Assembly: GCA_030063045.1 (NCBI GenBank)
Contig: JAQSEB010000017.1
Span: forward strand, 1,178,001 to 1,242,000
DNA length: 64,000 bases
Origin: Pratylenchus scribneri
Lineage: Eukaryota; Nematoda; Chromadorea; Rhabditida; Pratylenchidae
Direction: 5' to 3'
Shown here: positions 1-12,087 of the stretch, piece by piece
Position numbering within the stretch: position 1 is the first letter of the stretch
Layout of the letters: every line of letters starts with the position of its first letter
Made by a program: the position numbers and the translations under genes
The notes under the pieces: generated by a model
Seen by the model: the letters and a program-made list of their open reading frames with translations, nothing else
Database searches by the model: none
What the model was told of the DNA's origin: nothing

Positions 1-1430
1 GGCAAAAATGCTGAAAAAAAATATTTCCTTTCCTTTTTAATTTCACAAATAGAGTACCAAAAACCACCCTTCTTTTTTACTAAAACTACATTTGAAATGG
101 ACCCTACAAATCCATTAATACAAGCAGGGGATCAAAGTTAAGAAAAATTGTCAAATCCTCGAAAAATGGTCCAAAAATGGCAACCATTTGCAGAATATCC
201 CTGTGGCCAAATCCACCAATCCTCTTTAATAAGACCGGAGTTTATTATGAAAGAGGGGGATTTGGAATAATTTGCAAATTTGTTCGCTAATATGAAAATT
301 ATTTATTGTTAATATTAAATATTTTGGTATAATTGTATAATCTCTGGTTACTAATTTAATTGCAATGGTCAAGGATTATATACGGGAAAAAAACTTGCTT
401 TTCAATCCAAAGATTCAACCAATTTTCCCCAAATTTTCAGGGATAATTTAACATTCAATTGTTAAATTTATTGTCTTTAAAATCAGCTGATGACGAAAAA
501 ATTTCTAAAAATGTTCAACAAATGGCCCATTTAAATGTATTCCCAGAAAAACATTATTCCCGCCCAATTCCTCCATTATTCTTTTCCCATTCAATTCTAC
601 CGCCGATTTTTGGCTGCACTTTTCCAACCAATTGCCTCCTTTTCTTCCTTTCATTCTGCCTCCAATTCCAACCTTTTATCCACCAAAAGCACATTCTATT
701 GTCAAAAATGCCACCGCCTTCCTTTTGTCGGTGATTCCCGCTGTGCCCGCATTGTTCACATTTTCATCAGGCACCAACCAATCAAATGGCCCTCACAATC
801 CATTTGGCCAAAATAGTTAATGCCATCATATTTAACAATTCATTTTTCATAAATTCCACCAAATTTATCCCTCAATAATTAATCCGAAGACAATTACATT
901 TCTTTCTAATAAGTCCCTATTTAATCTGCGCCAATCCACTTTTATGAAGTTTCCCCAATTTGTTCCAATTCCAAATAATAAAATAATCATAATCTAAGGG
1001 CCTTTCCATTTCATCTTACTGTACCCCCACTTTTTTTCCTAATCACCCTGTCACGTGTCAATCAAAAATTACCCCAATCTGCCCTTTTAAATAGATTTGG
1101 ACAGAGTCGCTTTTGATTTGAGAAAATTGAATTTCAAAGTGAATTTGGGAAATTTTGCTTAAATAATCGAAAATAGGAGAAACCGAAAATGGGCATTTTT
1201 CTAAAACCGTATTTTCAAACCGATATATTCGAAAAACCGTCACTGTCCAACGTTCAACCCTATTTTTAAAGCCATTAATTCCACCATGTTTCACTTTTAC
1301 GACGTTCTGTGTTATACTTTTTTCCCGCACAAAAGATTAATGACTTTCCCCTCAAATCCCTATCCCAACTCTCGCCCCAAACAATAGCCCTAGATTAGGA
1401 TTAAAATTTAAATATCCCAATTTATTTTCT
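1..1430. other. Left-edge AT-rich stretch, no gene recognised
   Basis: No reading frame here has the composition or splice pattern of the genes further right. A proline- and serine-rich open stretch lies at about 460-820 (+) in three overlapping frames. One frame ends at 820 and could be the last exon of a gene entering from the left, but I found no convincing upstream exon and do not call it. The rest is AT-rich with no recognisable RNA gene or repeat. Confidence 0.4.
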
Positions 1431-1437
1431 TTCCCAG
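1431..1437 (+). promoter_or_regulatory. Probable spliced-leader trans-splice acceptor
   Basis: The pyrimidine-rich TTTTCTTTCCCAG ending at 1437 has no matching upstream coding exon and lies 39 nt before the ATG of the tail-anchored gene. This is the usual position of a nematode trans-splice site. Inferred from sequence only. Confidence 0.4.
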
Positions 1438-1476
1438 ATCCGTTCAATAAATTCATTCTGCAAATTGTCCCAAAAA

Positions 1477-2287
1477 ATGGAAAATTCTTCATCAAAATCA
1501 AAGTCAAAATCAAAAGTGCCAATTGTGCCTCCACTTGAAATGGCATCTCTTCGGCAAATTGACCAACAACAACATGATGACTTATATAAAGTATGTGGCC
1601 AATTCCTTTGGAATTCCCACCTTAAAATTTTTAGATTCGTGAGGCAGATGCCCAAAACTTCCTGGAGAAATCATTGATTTTATTGTTGGCAAACAATTTA
1701 AAATCATCAATGAATTTGGAAGGGGAGGAAATGGACGATGAGATGAAATTGAGGAGAAGATTATCGCAGGGAAAAGTGGGTGAAATGGAATGGAAAATTA
1801 AAAATGAAATTATTTTAGTGAAATATTTCAAAATTATTTTCCTTTTCTAATTTCTTATACTGAATTTAAATTTAAATTAGGAAAAATTTGGCCATAAGCT
1901 GGCAGAATTTTGTTTTTTAGTTTCTAAAATAAATGGTTGATAGTTGAAATAATTTCATCGAAATTTAACAAATATTATCCATGATTGTGAATATCTTCCA
2001 TTTTCATTCCATTCCAGGATTCGATCACTTCAATCAATGATTTTCTACTTTATTTGGATGAAGAAGCCCATCAACAAATCCATTCGGCTCGTTCCCTAAT
2101 TTCCGAACGTTTTTTGGATTCACCGGATGCAATCACATATTTGCCCCCAAAATCGCCGAGGAATGGAAAAATTCAACAAAAATTGAGTGAAAATCAACTG
2201 ATGAATGCGCTGGTGGCCAAATCAAAATTAATTTTATTGGTTGGTTTTCTTCTTATATTTTTGATTGAATTAGTGATTTTAAAGTAA
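1477..2287 (+). CDS. Small tail-anchored membrane protein, function unknown
   Basis: Three exons (1477-1590, 1635-1775, 2018-2287), all joined in phase 0, give 174 residues. I do not recognise the family. The N-terminus is Ser/Lys-rich (MENSSSKSKSKSK), the middle is charged and probably helical, and the last 20 or so residues are a hydrophobic segment (LILLVGFLLIFLIELVI) followed only by Leu-Lys. There is no signal peptide, so the layout is that of a C-tail-anchored protein with the bulk in the cytosol, as in SNAREs and outer-membrane adaptors. No SNARE heptad pattern is obvious. The ATG at 1477 was chosen because a pyrimidine-rich acceptor ends at 1437, a likely spliced-leader site 39 nt upstream. 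The exon-intron structure is well supported by phase; the function is not. Confidence 0.6.
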
Positions 2288-3460
2288 AAAATTATAAAAA
2301 GGGTGAAAAAGAAGATGTTAAAAAGAGAGAAAAGAGAATTGGATGAATTCGAGGATAAAATCCCGAATAAATTCCCTTCCATTTCCTTTCAATTCTAAAC
2401 CACTATTTCACTCAAATCAATCCAATCGAAAAGCCAAAGGTGCAAAGGGGAGTGGGGGCCAAGGGGCAATTTGGCCATCGATGAGGACGAAAATCTCGAA
2501 GAAGCCACCCTCCTTCCTCATTCCAATCCTCTGATCCGAAATGACAAACCACCACTTCTTTCTTTCCCGCTTTTCCTTCATTTTTCAATGATGAAAAGCG
2601 GCGACGATTTCGCCACAGGCAAAATCAAAGAGGGAAAAAGAAGGAAAAGGGAAGGTGGCCTCAAATGTCGCCCTTTCCTTTCTTACTTTCCTTCTTTCAA
2701 TTTAGCAAATCAACAGCAGATTGGGAGGAAGGGGAATTTTGGGGCTAATTTGGCCAGTGGATGATCAATCGGAGGCCAATCCAACCATTTTAACCAACAT
2801 TCATTTACTAAAGGCCTTTTTGGCTTGCAGAGTAATTTAATTATTTGTAATCATTTTATAAAAATATTATTTCCATTTTATTGAATTTTCCATTATGTTC
2901 CCATTTATTTACTGATATATCAATTATTTTAATTAATATCCCCAAAAATCCCGCAATTTTAATTAATCTAAACCCACAATTCCCATTTTTGGTGATGGCC
3001 TTGAAATGAACTCAAAATCATCAAAAAAAAAGGAGTTCATGCATTGAAGGTCAATTCGCATTTGTGCACTTCATTAATAAATTTATATCAATATTTTATT
3101 GTGTGCCACTTTTTATCTCACCTTCTACAAATTCAAAATGCTTACACAATAATTAATTAGCGATTAATTTTAAGTTCTCAACAAAAAATGTTGCAACTTT
3201 TTGCAATAAATCCTCAACTTTCTTCCTCATTCAATTTTTTGTTTCCTTTGATTTTATCGCGCAAATTATGCGATATTAAGAAAAGAATGGATGGGGGAAT
3301 GACGTGAAATCCGATCCAGCATTATTCCATGAGACTTTTTTTTCACATAAATGAATGGAAGGAATTTATTTAATTAAATATGTAAATTTGTTGCTTTATA
3401 TACTTATTTTTAATTTGCCATTTTTAGAATGAAATGAAATATTAAAATAATATTTTTGGA
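2288..3460. other. Intergenic stretch
   Basis: This holds the 3' flank of the tail-anchored gene and the 5' flank of the Gln-rich gene. An open stretch at about 2400-2764 (+) begins with an acidic run (AIDEDENLEEATLLPHSN) that looks somewhat protein-like, but it has no clear start or acceptor, so it is not called as a gene. A TTTTTAG at 3421-3427, 33 nt before the next ATG, could be the trans-splice acceptor of the following gene. Confidence 0.4.
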
Positions 3461-6400
3461 ATGTATTTTCCCAATCAACAGCAACAAAATCAATTCCAAC
3501 AAGCTCATCCTAACAATATTCTTACGAATGGACATCTTCCAAATGGACCACAAAATAGGCCAATATATCAAAATATTCCACAACAAAATGGCCAACCAAC
3601 AAAATGGCCCCAAGGCCCAATTAAAATGTTCCCATTCGAGGCGGAACATTTCCCAAGCCATCAAAGACAAAGGCAGCAACAACAAATTCGCAGCCAAAAG
3701 AAAATTAAATTCCCAGATTCGGGCCGAAAATCGGTACCACTCAATTTTATGGCCTCTCCGAATGCTGTTCCACAACAAAATGAGAACAATGGCCAAAATG
3801 GGGTGGGAAATATTTATTTTTCTTAATCCATTTTTAGGTATATTTTGGCCAATCATTTGGCCAAAACGCCATTCCCATTGTTCTCCAACAACAATCCAAC
3901 AATAATTCCCTTCCAATTCATCGTTATGCAAGATGGATTGAAGGAAGACGAAATAATGGGACTGATGACGAGGATAGAGTAAGGCAGCACGATTTTGGTG
4001 GGGAGCACCACCAATGGCCACAAGAATGGGGCCAATGGCAACAACAAAACAGCAGGGGAAGGGCACATTTTCCATCAGGCCAACAGTTGTTCAACAGTGC
4101 CAACAATCCACCGGCGGGCATCGTGTTTTCCTCCTCCTTGCCGGAAACAAATGGCCATTGGCAAGGAGGACAGCCGTCAATGGGCCCTTGGGGGGAAGAA
4201 AAGACGTGGAGGGTGGCGCCCGAAGGCAGTGATCATCAACCGGCTTGGCCCAAACCAGCCGCCACCCAACAACAGCAGCGGATGACAATGAATAGAATGA
4301 TGGGGATGGGAAGGGTGGGAAAAAGCTGGAAAGGCGGCGAAAGGGAATTAGCAGCCAACAACTTTGGGGGGCCAGCCGCCCCTTCCAATCGATCCAATCA
4401 ACCATCCCAGCCAGCATCATCGATAAATCGACTCGAGAACAGCGGCGCCGGCGGCACTGATTTGTATCGTTGGTGGTCTTCGGAAGCGGAAAGAGGCAAA
4501 CAAAGAAGAAGGCAAGGAGGAGGAAGTGTTGAAGTAAGTTTTGGGGGAATTAGTGTGAGGGAAATGTGCCGGCAAATTGCAGCCACCAATCCAGAGAGGA
4601 AACCTCCATTTTGGCCAATTCCCCTCCTCTTCCCACTCATTTGAACGAATTGTTGGCGAAGAAGGGAACAAAAGTCATCATTGGGAAGACGGCGGAGAAA
4701 ATCAATTCATCGAAGCAACAACAATTGGCAACGGCGCTCACGGGAATCAAGCACGGGAGCGAACGACAAAGAATATTTCGTCCTTTTCAATTCCTTCAGC
4801 TTCGATCGGTGGCCAATCGGTGGAAGGGGCTGTCGCAGGTAAAAATTCTGGCCAACAGAAAGGGCTAAAATACTTTGGGCTTATATCCTTTTGATGGTCA
4901 CATTCAATCAATCCACTCAAAAAAACCAACAAACTCCGCCAAATTATTTATTGCCATTTTAAATTTAGATCCTGAATTTGCCGACCTCCTTTTTGCCTAC
5001 GCCCAAAATCATCGTCAAAATCATCGCCCCAAATCCCTAATTGCCGAAGCCCCATTCCTGAATCGTTCCAAAACCGTTCCGGTCATCAAATTTCGTTATA
5101 GGCCTTCAGGCGAAGAAGAAAAAGAGGAAGAAAGGGGGAATAATTTTGAGAAAGAAAGAAAGGAGCCTGAAGAAAACGGAACACTCCTTTCGCCAGTTAG
5201 CCGGAGCCAGAATTTATTGCAAGCAGCCATCAATTCATTGGACAATCAACAACAAAACCTACAAAATTTTGAGGCAATTAAAGTTGAACCTAAAAATAAT
5301 AATAATTCATTTGCTTCTGCTGAATTGTTTGAGGGAGATTATCGAGGTAAGATAGAGAAATAACAAAATTGATAAAATATTTTGTTAATTTATTAGCCAA
5401 AACTTTGCCATCTCCCTTGAAATCAACGTATCAGAAGCCGGAAGAAGATTCCACAAATACTCAAACCGAGGAACTTGCCCGTCTATTCCAAGAACTTGGC
5501 TTCGATTTGAACAAATCCATTTCCAAAAATTTATCCACTGCATTTGGCGAAGAAGAAATGTCAAAAACAACATCGAATTGGAAGAATTCATTTGCGGCAA
5601 TGAAAGAAAAATTTGGGGGATCAATGGATTCGGAAAATGGCGAAATTGGCCCTCAAATGCCAACATTTTCCACAAAAGGGGAAGAAATGGGGTGGAATAA
5701 TTCAACAGTGACCAAATCACCGTCAATCCAACAACAAGATGGGAAAAGGTTTTGAAAATACAAATTAAAATGGAGAAAAGTCCAAATTTACAGGAGAAGT
5801 AATCCGGAAAATAATTTTGGTGGAACATCACAACGAGTCACCATTTCATCAGGGCGCCGTCCTTCTCAACAATCCACTGGCTCAAAGGACATCAGCAATT
5901 TTTGGCTTCAAATGTTGAAAAGTCGGGCAGAAGCCAATCAATCGCCACAGCCAAAAATGACAATGGGATTGAATGCGGCCGAAAGGCTTCAACAATTGCA
6001 GCAAGAGGCTCAACAGGAGGAGGCCAATAGACAATCGCCGGCATCGGCTGCCTCCTCCTCGGCTGGGTCCTCCTCAGCGGCGGAATGGGCCACCCAAAAA
6101 TATCCATATAGAAAGTCGGGTGGAGTGGAATCAGTGGCCATGCGCAGGAATAATTTCCTTGCCGAAGGGCAAAGAGTCGAAAGTCCATCAATATTTGGTG
6201 GAGGAGGCACAGATTCGGGCAGAACGACGCCATTAATGTTGAAGTAAATTGAAAGGTGAATGCATCAATGTTTTATTTGTTCTTTTAGAACATTGAATTC
6301 GGCCTCCCCTTCGATGGAAATGATGCAAAATAATAAAAATGGGCCAATGAATGATGTAATTGGCAAAGCGAAGGGATGTGGCCGATTTCCGACGGAACAA

Positions 6401-7287
6401 ATTGAAATTGGCCCGAAGCAACAAAATCAACACAGTCCGAATGAGGTGAATATAGATAATACGGTTCAAATATATGAAATTGAATTGTTCAGAGTGAAGC
6501 ATCCTCCGTAATGTCCTCCTCCTCTCGTCCATCCCTTCCACAGCCAGCACCAAAGCATAATATTCGAGATCAACTGATCAATGCCGGCTATAGGCTAAGT
6601 CGTCAAACGGCACCAAGCTTTTTTGGTGGTGCAGCCAATAATCCATTTTTTGGCCAACAAAATGTTTCACACCAATCCCCAAAATCTCAACATCGCCATC
6701 CTCCTTCAAATCATCAGCCGATGCCATTTCGATCAAATTCACCCAACTTTCCGACCACAAATACAGTAATTGCGCGCATTTCAGAGTTGGAGAATAAACA
6801 ACAAAAACAACAACAACAGCAGGTAATTATATGAAAATTATTTCGATTATTTCCAAAATTAATGCAATTTTTAGCATTCTTTGCCAAATGGTGGCCAATT
6901 CATTCAACAACAATCGCCTCATCAATTCCCAAATTTGAGCATTCGTCTGCCGCCAAACAATTCCCCCTTAATTCCCTCAAATGCCGGCCAACTTTCGCCT
7001 CGATCCACCGTTTTTCGCACAAAACCGATTATTTTCTTGGACGATGACCAACAGAAAGAAAAATTCCCAAAAAATCAACAAAAACAGTCAAACAAATCGA
7101 CAATGATTGGGAGGCCAAACAAAAGGGATGATGGAAATAAAATTGGCGGAAATGTGGCAAAACAGCAAAAACAAACAATGTCAATTCAAAAGGTGGGTGA
7201 AATTTTAATTTTGAAATTCAGAAGATAAAAAATTAAAATAACATTTGAATAAATTCCTTCCAGAAATCACAAATAAAAATATTTTAA
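3461..7287 (+). CDS. Large Gln/Asn-rich, intrinsically disordered protein
   Basis: Ten exons join with consistent phases: 3461-3802, 3838-4533, 4583-4838, 4969-5346, 5397-5748, 5794-6243, 6289-6445, 6493-6822, 6875-7192 and 7264-7287. Together they give 1100 residues with no internal stop. The protein is low-complexity, with Gln/Asn runs (MYFPNQQQQNQFQQ, QQKQQQQQ), Gly/Pro/Ser-rich segments, an acidic Glu patch and a short conserved-looking LSPRSTVFRTKPIIFLDD near the C-terminus. A Trp-Trp-Ser motif (TDLYRWWSSEAERGKQRRR) stands out in exon 2. No enzymatic or classical RNA-binding domain is visible. Prion-like Q/N content is common in P-body and translational-repressor proteins. The 4E-T/IFET-1 family came to mind, but I see no eIF4E-binding Tyr-x4-Leu motif at the N-terminus, so the function is left open. 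Confidence 0.7.
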
Positions 7288-9219
7288 AAAAAACAATAAA
7301 ATTAATTGCCCGAGGCAAAAAAAAATAAAGTAAAAAAAGACCTCTTTTAGAGGAAGAATAATGAATAATCCCCTAAATTTATTGTTTTTTTTCCGACAAA
7401 GAAAGTAAGAAAGTACTATAATCCCAGTGCATTTTCATTTTAAATATATATTTTTGTCTGAAAAAATTGCTCATTATTTATTCCCTTTGCCGAATATTTT
7501 TCCCAATTTCACGCCCAAATCTCCGCCTCCCCTTTTCTTTTCATTGCCCACAAAATTTGCGCCCAAAATCCGGCTGTCTGGCTGCCTAAATCCCCTATCC
7601 CCCCCCCCCCACCCTATCCACTAAATCCCATCTTCCTTTCGACTGGGGAATAATTCGACTGTGAAACAAATTGGGCATGATAGGAATAAAGAGGAGGAGA
7701 ATGGGATATGAAAGTTTTTTGTCAGCCAATTTGTTTGGGCCGGGTTATTTTTGTTTTGACGGCCTAATAGAGAAGGCTGGTGGGTATCATTTTGTTGGCC
7801 AATTATTTCAATTCCCATAAAAATGAACAACATTTTTTGGGTAAAATGTTTGGGGAATGGCCTTGCATTTTTGTTAAATTTACAACATCCCCACATTATT
7901 TTGTCCATCAATATTTGTGTTGCGAGGAATTGTAACACAATTTGAAGCATTCCCAATTGGATGGGAGAGGACATTCATTCATTTGTGTTCGCCTCATTTA
8001 ATTAAGCAGACAGCCACCACTGTTGGGTGTCCGAGCACAAAACACTCATTCCCCCATTGCCCCCCCCTTCTCAACAACCAATTCGCCCCCAAAGGCGCAT
8101 TCTTCCCCCATCTTCAATGTTCACATTTTTTATAGGGCTGCTTATTCCTCGAATTCCACCTAATCCTCCTTTTGATATCGCTTTAAATTTGCCCTTCCTC
8201 TTTTAATTGTATTCATTTTCATTGCTCATTTTCATTATTTTTCATTATTTTATGGCCTTGTGACTCGAATGGGAAAATATTCATTCGGGAAAAATGCATT
8301 GCCTCGTAATGAATAGAGGATTTGCATTATGTGAATATGAATGAACTAAAACATAAAAATATTTGGTAAAATTTCCCTATGAAATCGCAGTCCAAAAATA
8401 ATAAAAATGGGCAATGCCTCTTTCATTTCCGGCTTTATGATTGCAAGGATTAAATGAGTCAAATTAATCGGGAAAAAACAATGATAAACCCTATGGCCAA
8501 TATTATAATGCTGTTTGGCCAAATAATCTTCAGTTCAAATGCAATTAATGTTTTTTTTTATTAATTTCTTATTTCCGATAATTTATTAATTTTCCCACCC
8601 AGTATCAAATTACTTTTGCCCTTTGTCTGGGAAATCTATATATTTCATCAACACAAAAAAGTCTGGGCTCTGGCTTCTGGCTCTGTGGCAAAAGGTGGCT
8701 AAACTTAATTCAATAAAAAATATTCTAACCAAAATTTTTTGATTCATTTTGAGAACAAAACAAAAATGAATAAACGAAAGAATGGGGATCAGGTTGACTG
8801 ACACTTTCGCATTTTCCAACTATTTCCTTTCAGCTTTTCCCGCAAACTAACTCCTTCTCACACTAATCTATTCTTTTCGCGCATCCCATTGGCAAACAAA
8901 AGTGGGCGAAGGGATGTGTTTAGGAGTTGGAAAGAAATGTGGGAAGGACACTCCTCATTCTTCCCCCAACATTCTTCCAATGTCCATTCAATGTGCTCTG
9001 CTTTGCCCCGCTTTTTACAACATTTTCCCCGACGGCGCATTTACTCCATATCCACACCCCTCCGAAGATCATATGTCCAAGTCCATCCATCTATCCACAT
9101 TCCACATATCCCTTCAAATCCACCCTTGTCCCACTCCCATACATCCAAATCCAAAGCAATAATTCCATCTTCCTCAAGTTCAACTCCTCCTCTCATTTCC
9201 ATCCATTTTTCCCGCTAAT
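7288..9219. other. Intergenic, AT-rich; no gene recognised
   Basis: After the Gln-rich gene the sequence turns AT-rich, with a C homopolymer near 7600-7612. Open stretches are short, overlap in several frames and are biased to Pro/Ser/His because of C-rich composition (for example 8889-9218). None has convincing splice boundaries. No tRNA or other RNA gene was recognised. Confidence 0.4.
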
Positions 9220-9640
9220 ATTTGACCGATAATGACAATGATAGAATGCCTTCTGATTTGGCCCAAAAACTTGGAATTTCCCATTTGAATATTTCTGATC
9301 CGAATGAAGAATTCCCATATAAATTCTCACTGCCAAATATAATATCAAAATGTTTTAGTCAATATTCTTTCATTGACCGACAAAGACGGGTGGCTTAAAG
9401 TTTGTTCCCTTTCCTATCCCTTCTTTTTCCTCTCGAGAGAAGGCCATAATTCCTCTTCTCAATGTGATCGGCTTTCTTGGCCAAACCAGTCAATCGCCCG
9501 CCAGACCCCTCCGGAATTTTATGGCGGCGATTCTTTCCTTTCTTCGTTGCCTGGCCTTTTGACCGATCCAAATGGACAACTGCTGGCCATTTGGCCCAAA
9601 ACAAAATCCTCAAAATCTTTCCATTTTGCTTGAATTGAAG
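9220..9640 (+). other. Coding-like islands of an unresolved gene
   Basis: The frame through 9232-9408 (first ATG at 9245) reads like ordinary protein, for example MPSDLAQKLGISHLNISDP and then FSLPNIISKCFSQYSFIDRQ, up to a GT at 9406. A second coding-like stretch at about 9439-9633 includes TPPEFYGGDSFLSSLPGLLT and ends in a stop. The two do not join in phase through the obvious donor and acceptor, so no gene model is offered. They may be exons of one gene that ends at 11909, or chance. Confidence 0.25.
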
Positions 9641-11840
9641 GCGGATTCAATTCATCCCCTCCTCCATTTTCCACATCCAATCCCATTTACCATTGGTCAG
9701 TTGGTTTAGAAGAAATGTGAACCCAGCTCAAATCCTCTCCCAGCTTTTTGTGTCCATTTGCTGTTGATAATAATCTGCTTTTTGGCCCTTTCTCTGTCAT
9801 TTGCCCATCATTCTTCCATCCATTCATTCATTATTTATAAATAATAATTGATCCACTTTCGAGTCAAAAACAAATATTTTTTAAGCCCTTTTTGTTGATT
9901 CAAAAGTCAAAACTCAAAATTCGCAATTTATTTTTCAGCCATTTTTGGCATTAAGGATATTTCGCACTTTTCCATTCTCGGGAGGATCAGCAGTCAACGC
10001 TTATTGAACAAAATTAGCTTTCTCAAATCACATTTATATTAATTCTCTCATCCTTTCATTTCATTTTTTACCATCCATCCATTTATTGTTCATCTCCATT
10101 CCATTATTATTTCATTCATTCAATCCATTCAAATCCAATTCAAATTGTGCCGAACATCCTCTCCTCAATCCTTTTAAATAAGTGCCACTTATTAAATCCT
10201 TCCATTTTCATTGAATAAAATGGAATGCACTTCCCCACGAAGCACGAATGGTGGAAAAAGCTTTTTGTATTATATTGTATTGATGAGCATCCATGAGAAC
10301 GGCTCTTTCTCCAATCATCATCTATAAATAAACCAAAACCGCCTATTCTTAAACTTAAATAAAAGACACAAAAATGTTCAAATTTTAATCAAAAAAATAT
10401 TCTCAAATTTCTTTCCCACACGCCATATAATCCTCCACCTATTTCTCCATTTAATTTTAATTTGGCCAAAATATTTTCATATTATTTCCCTTCCTTCGAT
10501 GGCATCAGCGGCTCTTTCCCTCCATTTTTTTTCATTCCGCAAAAAGTTCTTCTCAAATTACTTTTTTACACCTTTTCAAGGGGCCAATGTGGTGAATGTG
10601 CCAAAAGGCCAATGGCGAATATATTTTGCACTATTCCCACTCAAACAAAATATAATTGGACACACATTTACGGGAATGTGTCTTGCTCTTGCCTACAAAT
10701 TCATCATCAAAAATTAATTTTGGAAATGGGGAATTCTCATCTATTTTTTTTTATAAAATATTAAATTGAATTTAGTATTTTTTGGAATTATATTGCAAAA
10801 AAGAAGATTGGCAAAATCCTAAAATTTATATTCCACTTAATATTGTTGTAGTTTTAGGCCTTTATCCAGACTATTAGGCAACATCAATAAATGATGGAAT
10901 TGACCCTAAATTCAATTATTCCCTCATTTTGTGGCCATTTCACTTATAAATTGGCCACAATTTGCCTCACATAATTATTTTTGCCCCATCCATCTGCTTC
11001 AAATCTAAATTCAGCCAACCAAACATGCCAATTTGCCACTCTCCTCCCTTTGTGCGTGGATTGTGAAAACAGCACCCCGGGGAATTCCATTCCAACATGT
11101 GAATATCTCTCCCCAATTCCCATCGACCAATTCGTTTTATCCTCTCATCCAACAAACTTCGCTTTTTTCATCCTCCAAACAAATTCACCCACAAAAAAAC
11201 CAAATCTATCCAAAAAGAGGCAACAAATTTATGTAATTCCCCCACAAAATTAATGCAAATCGATCCAAAATTCCATTTATTTTTTTACTTTGATGATTGA
11301 AGTTAATCATCGTCATTTTCTCCCTTATTTTTGTTTGATTCATTCAGCCATGAGCTAATTGGGCCAATGGGGACAATGTTCAATATTTCCCCCTTTCCTT
11401 CTATTGATGAATTAAATTGAAAAAAGCAGTTTTTCAAAGGGAAAGAATAGGTGTGAAAATTGTTTGGGGGATTCTTCTGCTCTTTCTTTTTTCATCAATT
11501 CTTATTTCCGATTATTTCGGGAAAGATAATTGCTGCAGACTGCTTATTCCCTTCTGCTTCACTATTGAATTGGCAAATTGCTGGAACAATTTCCGAACAG
11601 CTGGTCACATTTTTTGGCATTCATCCCCTCCCTCATTCTCTCAATTTCCAAAAAGTTTTTAATTTTCTTGACAGCACAGACTGCACAATCTAAAAATGGC
11701 ATCATTCATAATATTCATCATTCATGCACAATGATGATTTTTTATTTTAATTATTTTATTTGTTTACTTATTTCTCTTTTCTTGTCAATTATTTTATAAA
11801 TTCATTTTTATAGAAATTCTCTTTTTAATCATTTTCAGTC
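9641..11840. other. Unassigned AT-rich stretch
   Basis: No reading frame here could be tied to a neighbour by splice phase. The stretch is rich in CATT/TCCATT runs (10030-10150) and contains several possible donors and acceptors. It is intergenic or long introns of an unresolved gene. Confidence 0.3.
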
Positions 11841-11909
11841 AGTCCCGATCCCGACAATAACTACCCAAATTATCAGCCCAACTTCCATCATTTTTTCCCA
11901 CCAAATTAA
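11841..11909 (+). CDS. Possible 3'-terminal exon of an unresolved gene
   Basis: A TTTTCAG acceptor ends at about 11840. The frame beyond it reads SPDPDNNYPNYQPNFHHFFP and reaches a TAA at 11907-11909. AATAAA-type motifs follow within about 30 nt, as for a real last exon. The amino-acid composition (Asn/Tyr/Pro/Phe) is coherent, but the upstream exon was not found. Confidence 0.25.
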   Translation, partial: SPDPDNNYPNYQPNFHHFFPPN

Positions 11910-12087
11910 AAACTTTGCATAATAAAAAATAAATATATAGTTTGAATTTGAATAGCTTTATTATATTAAAAGGGAATTCCTCTAAAAATAAACTTCTCAC
12001 TCAGCAGATATCGCGATTGCGCATTTTCATCATCGAAATAAATTTTAAATTTAAGCCATTAAAATTTATAATTATTGTTGTATAAAA

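Noticed and set aside
3410..4075. A 221-codon open frame on the minus strand
   Set aside because: It lies opposite exons 1-2 of the Gln-rich gene and crosses its intron. It mirrors the Gln/Asn codons as Leu/Ile and has no splice logic of its own.
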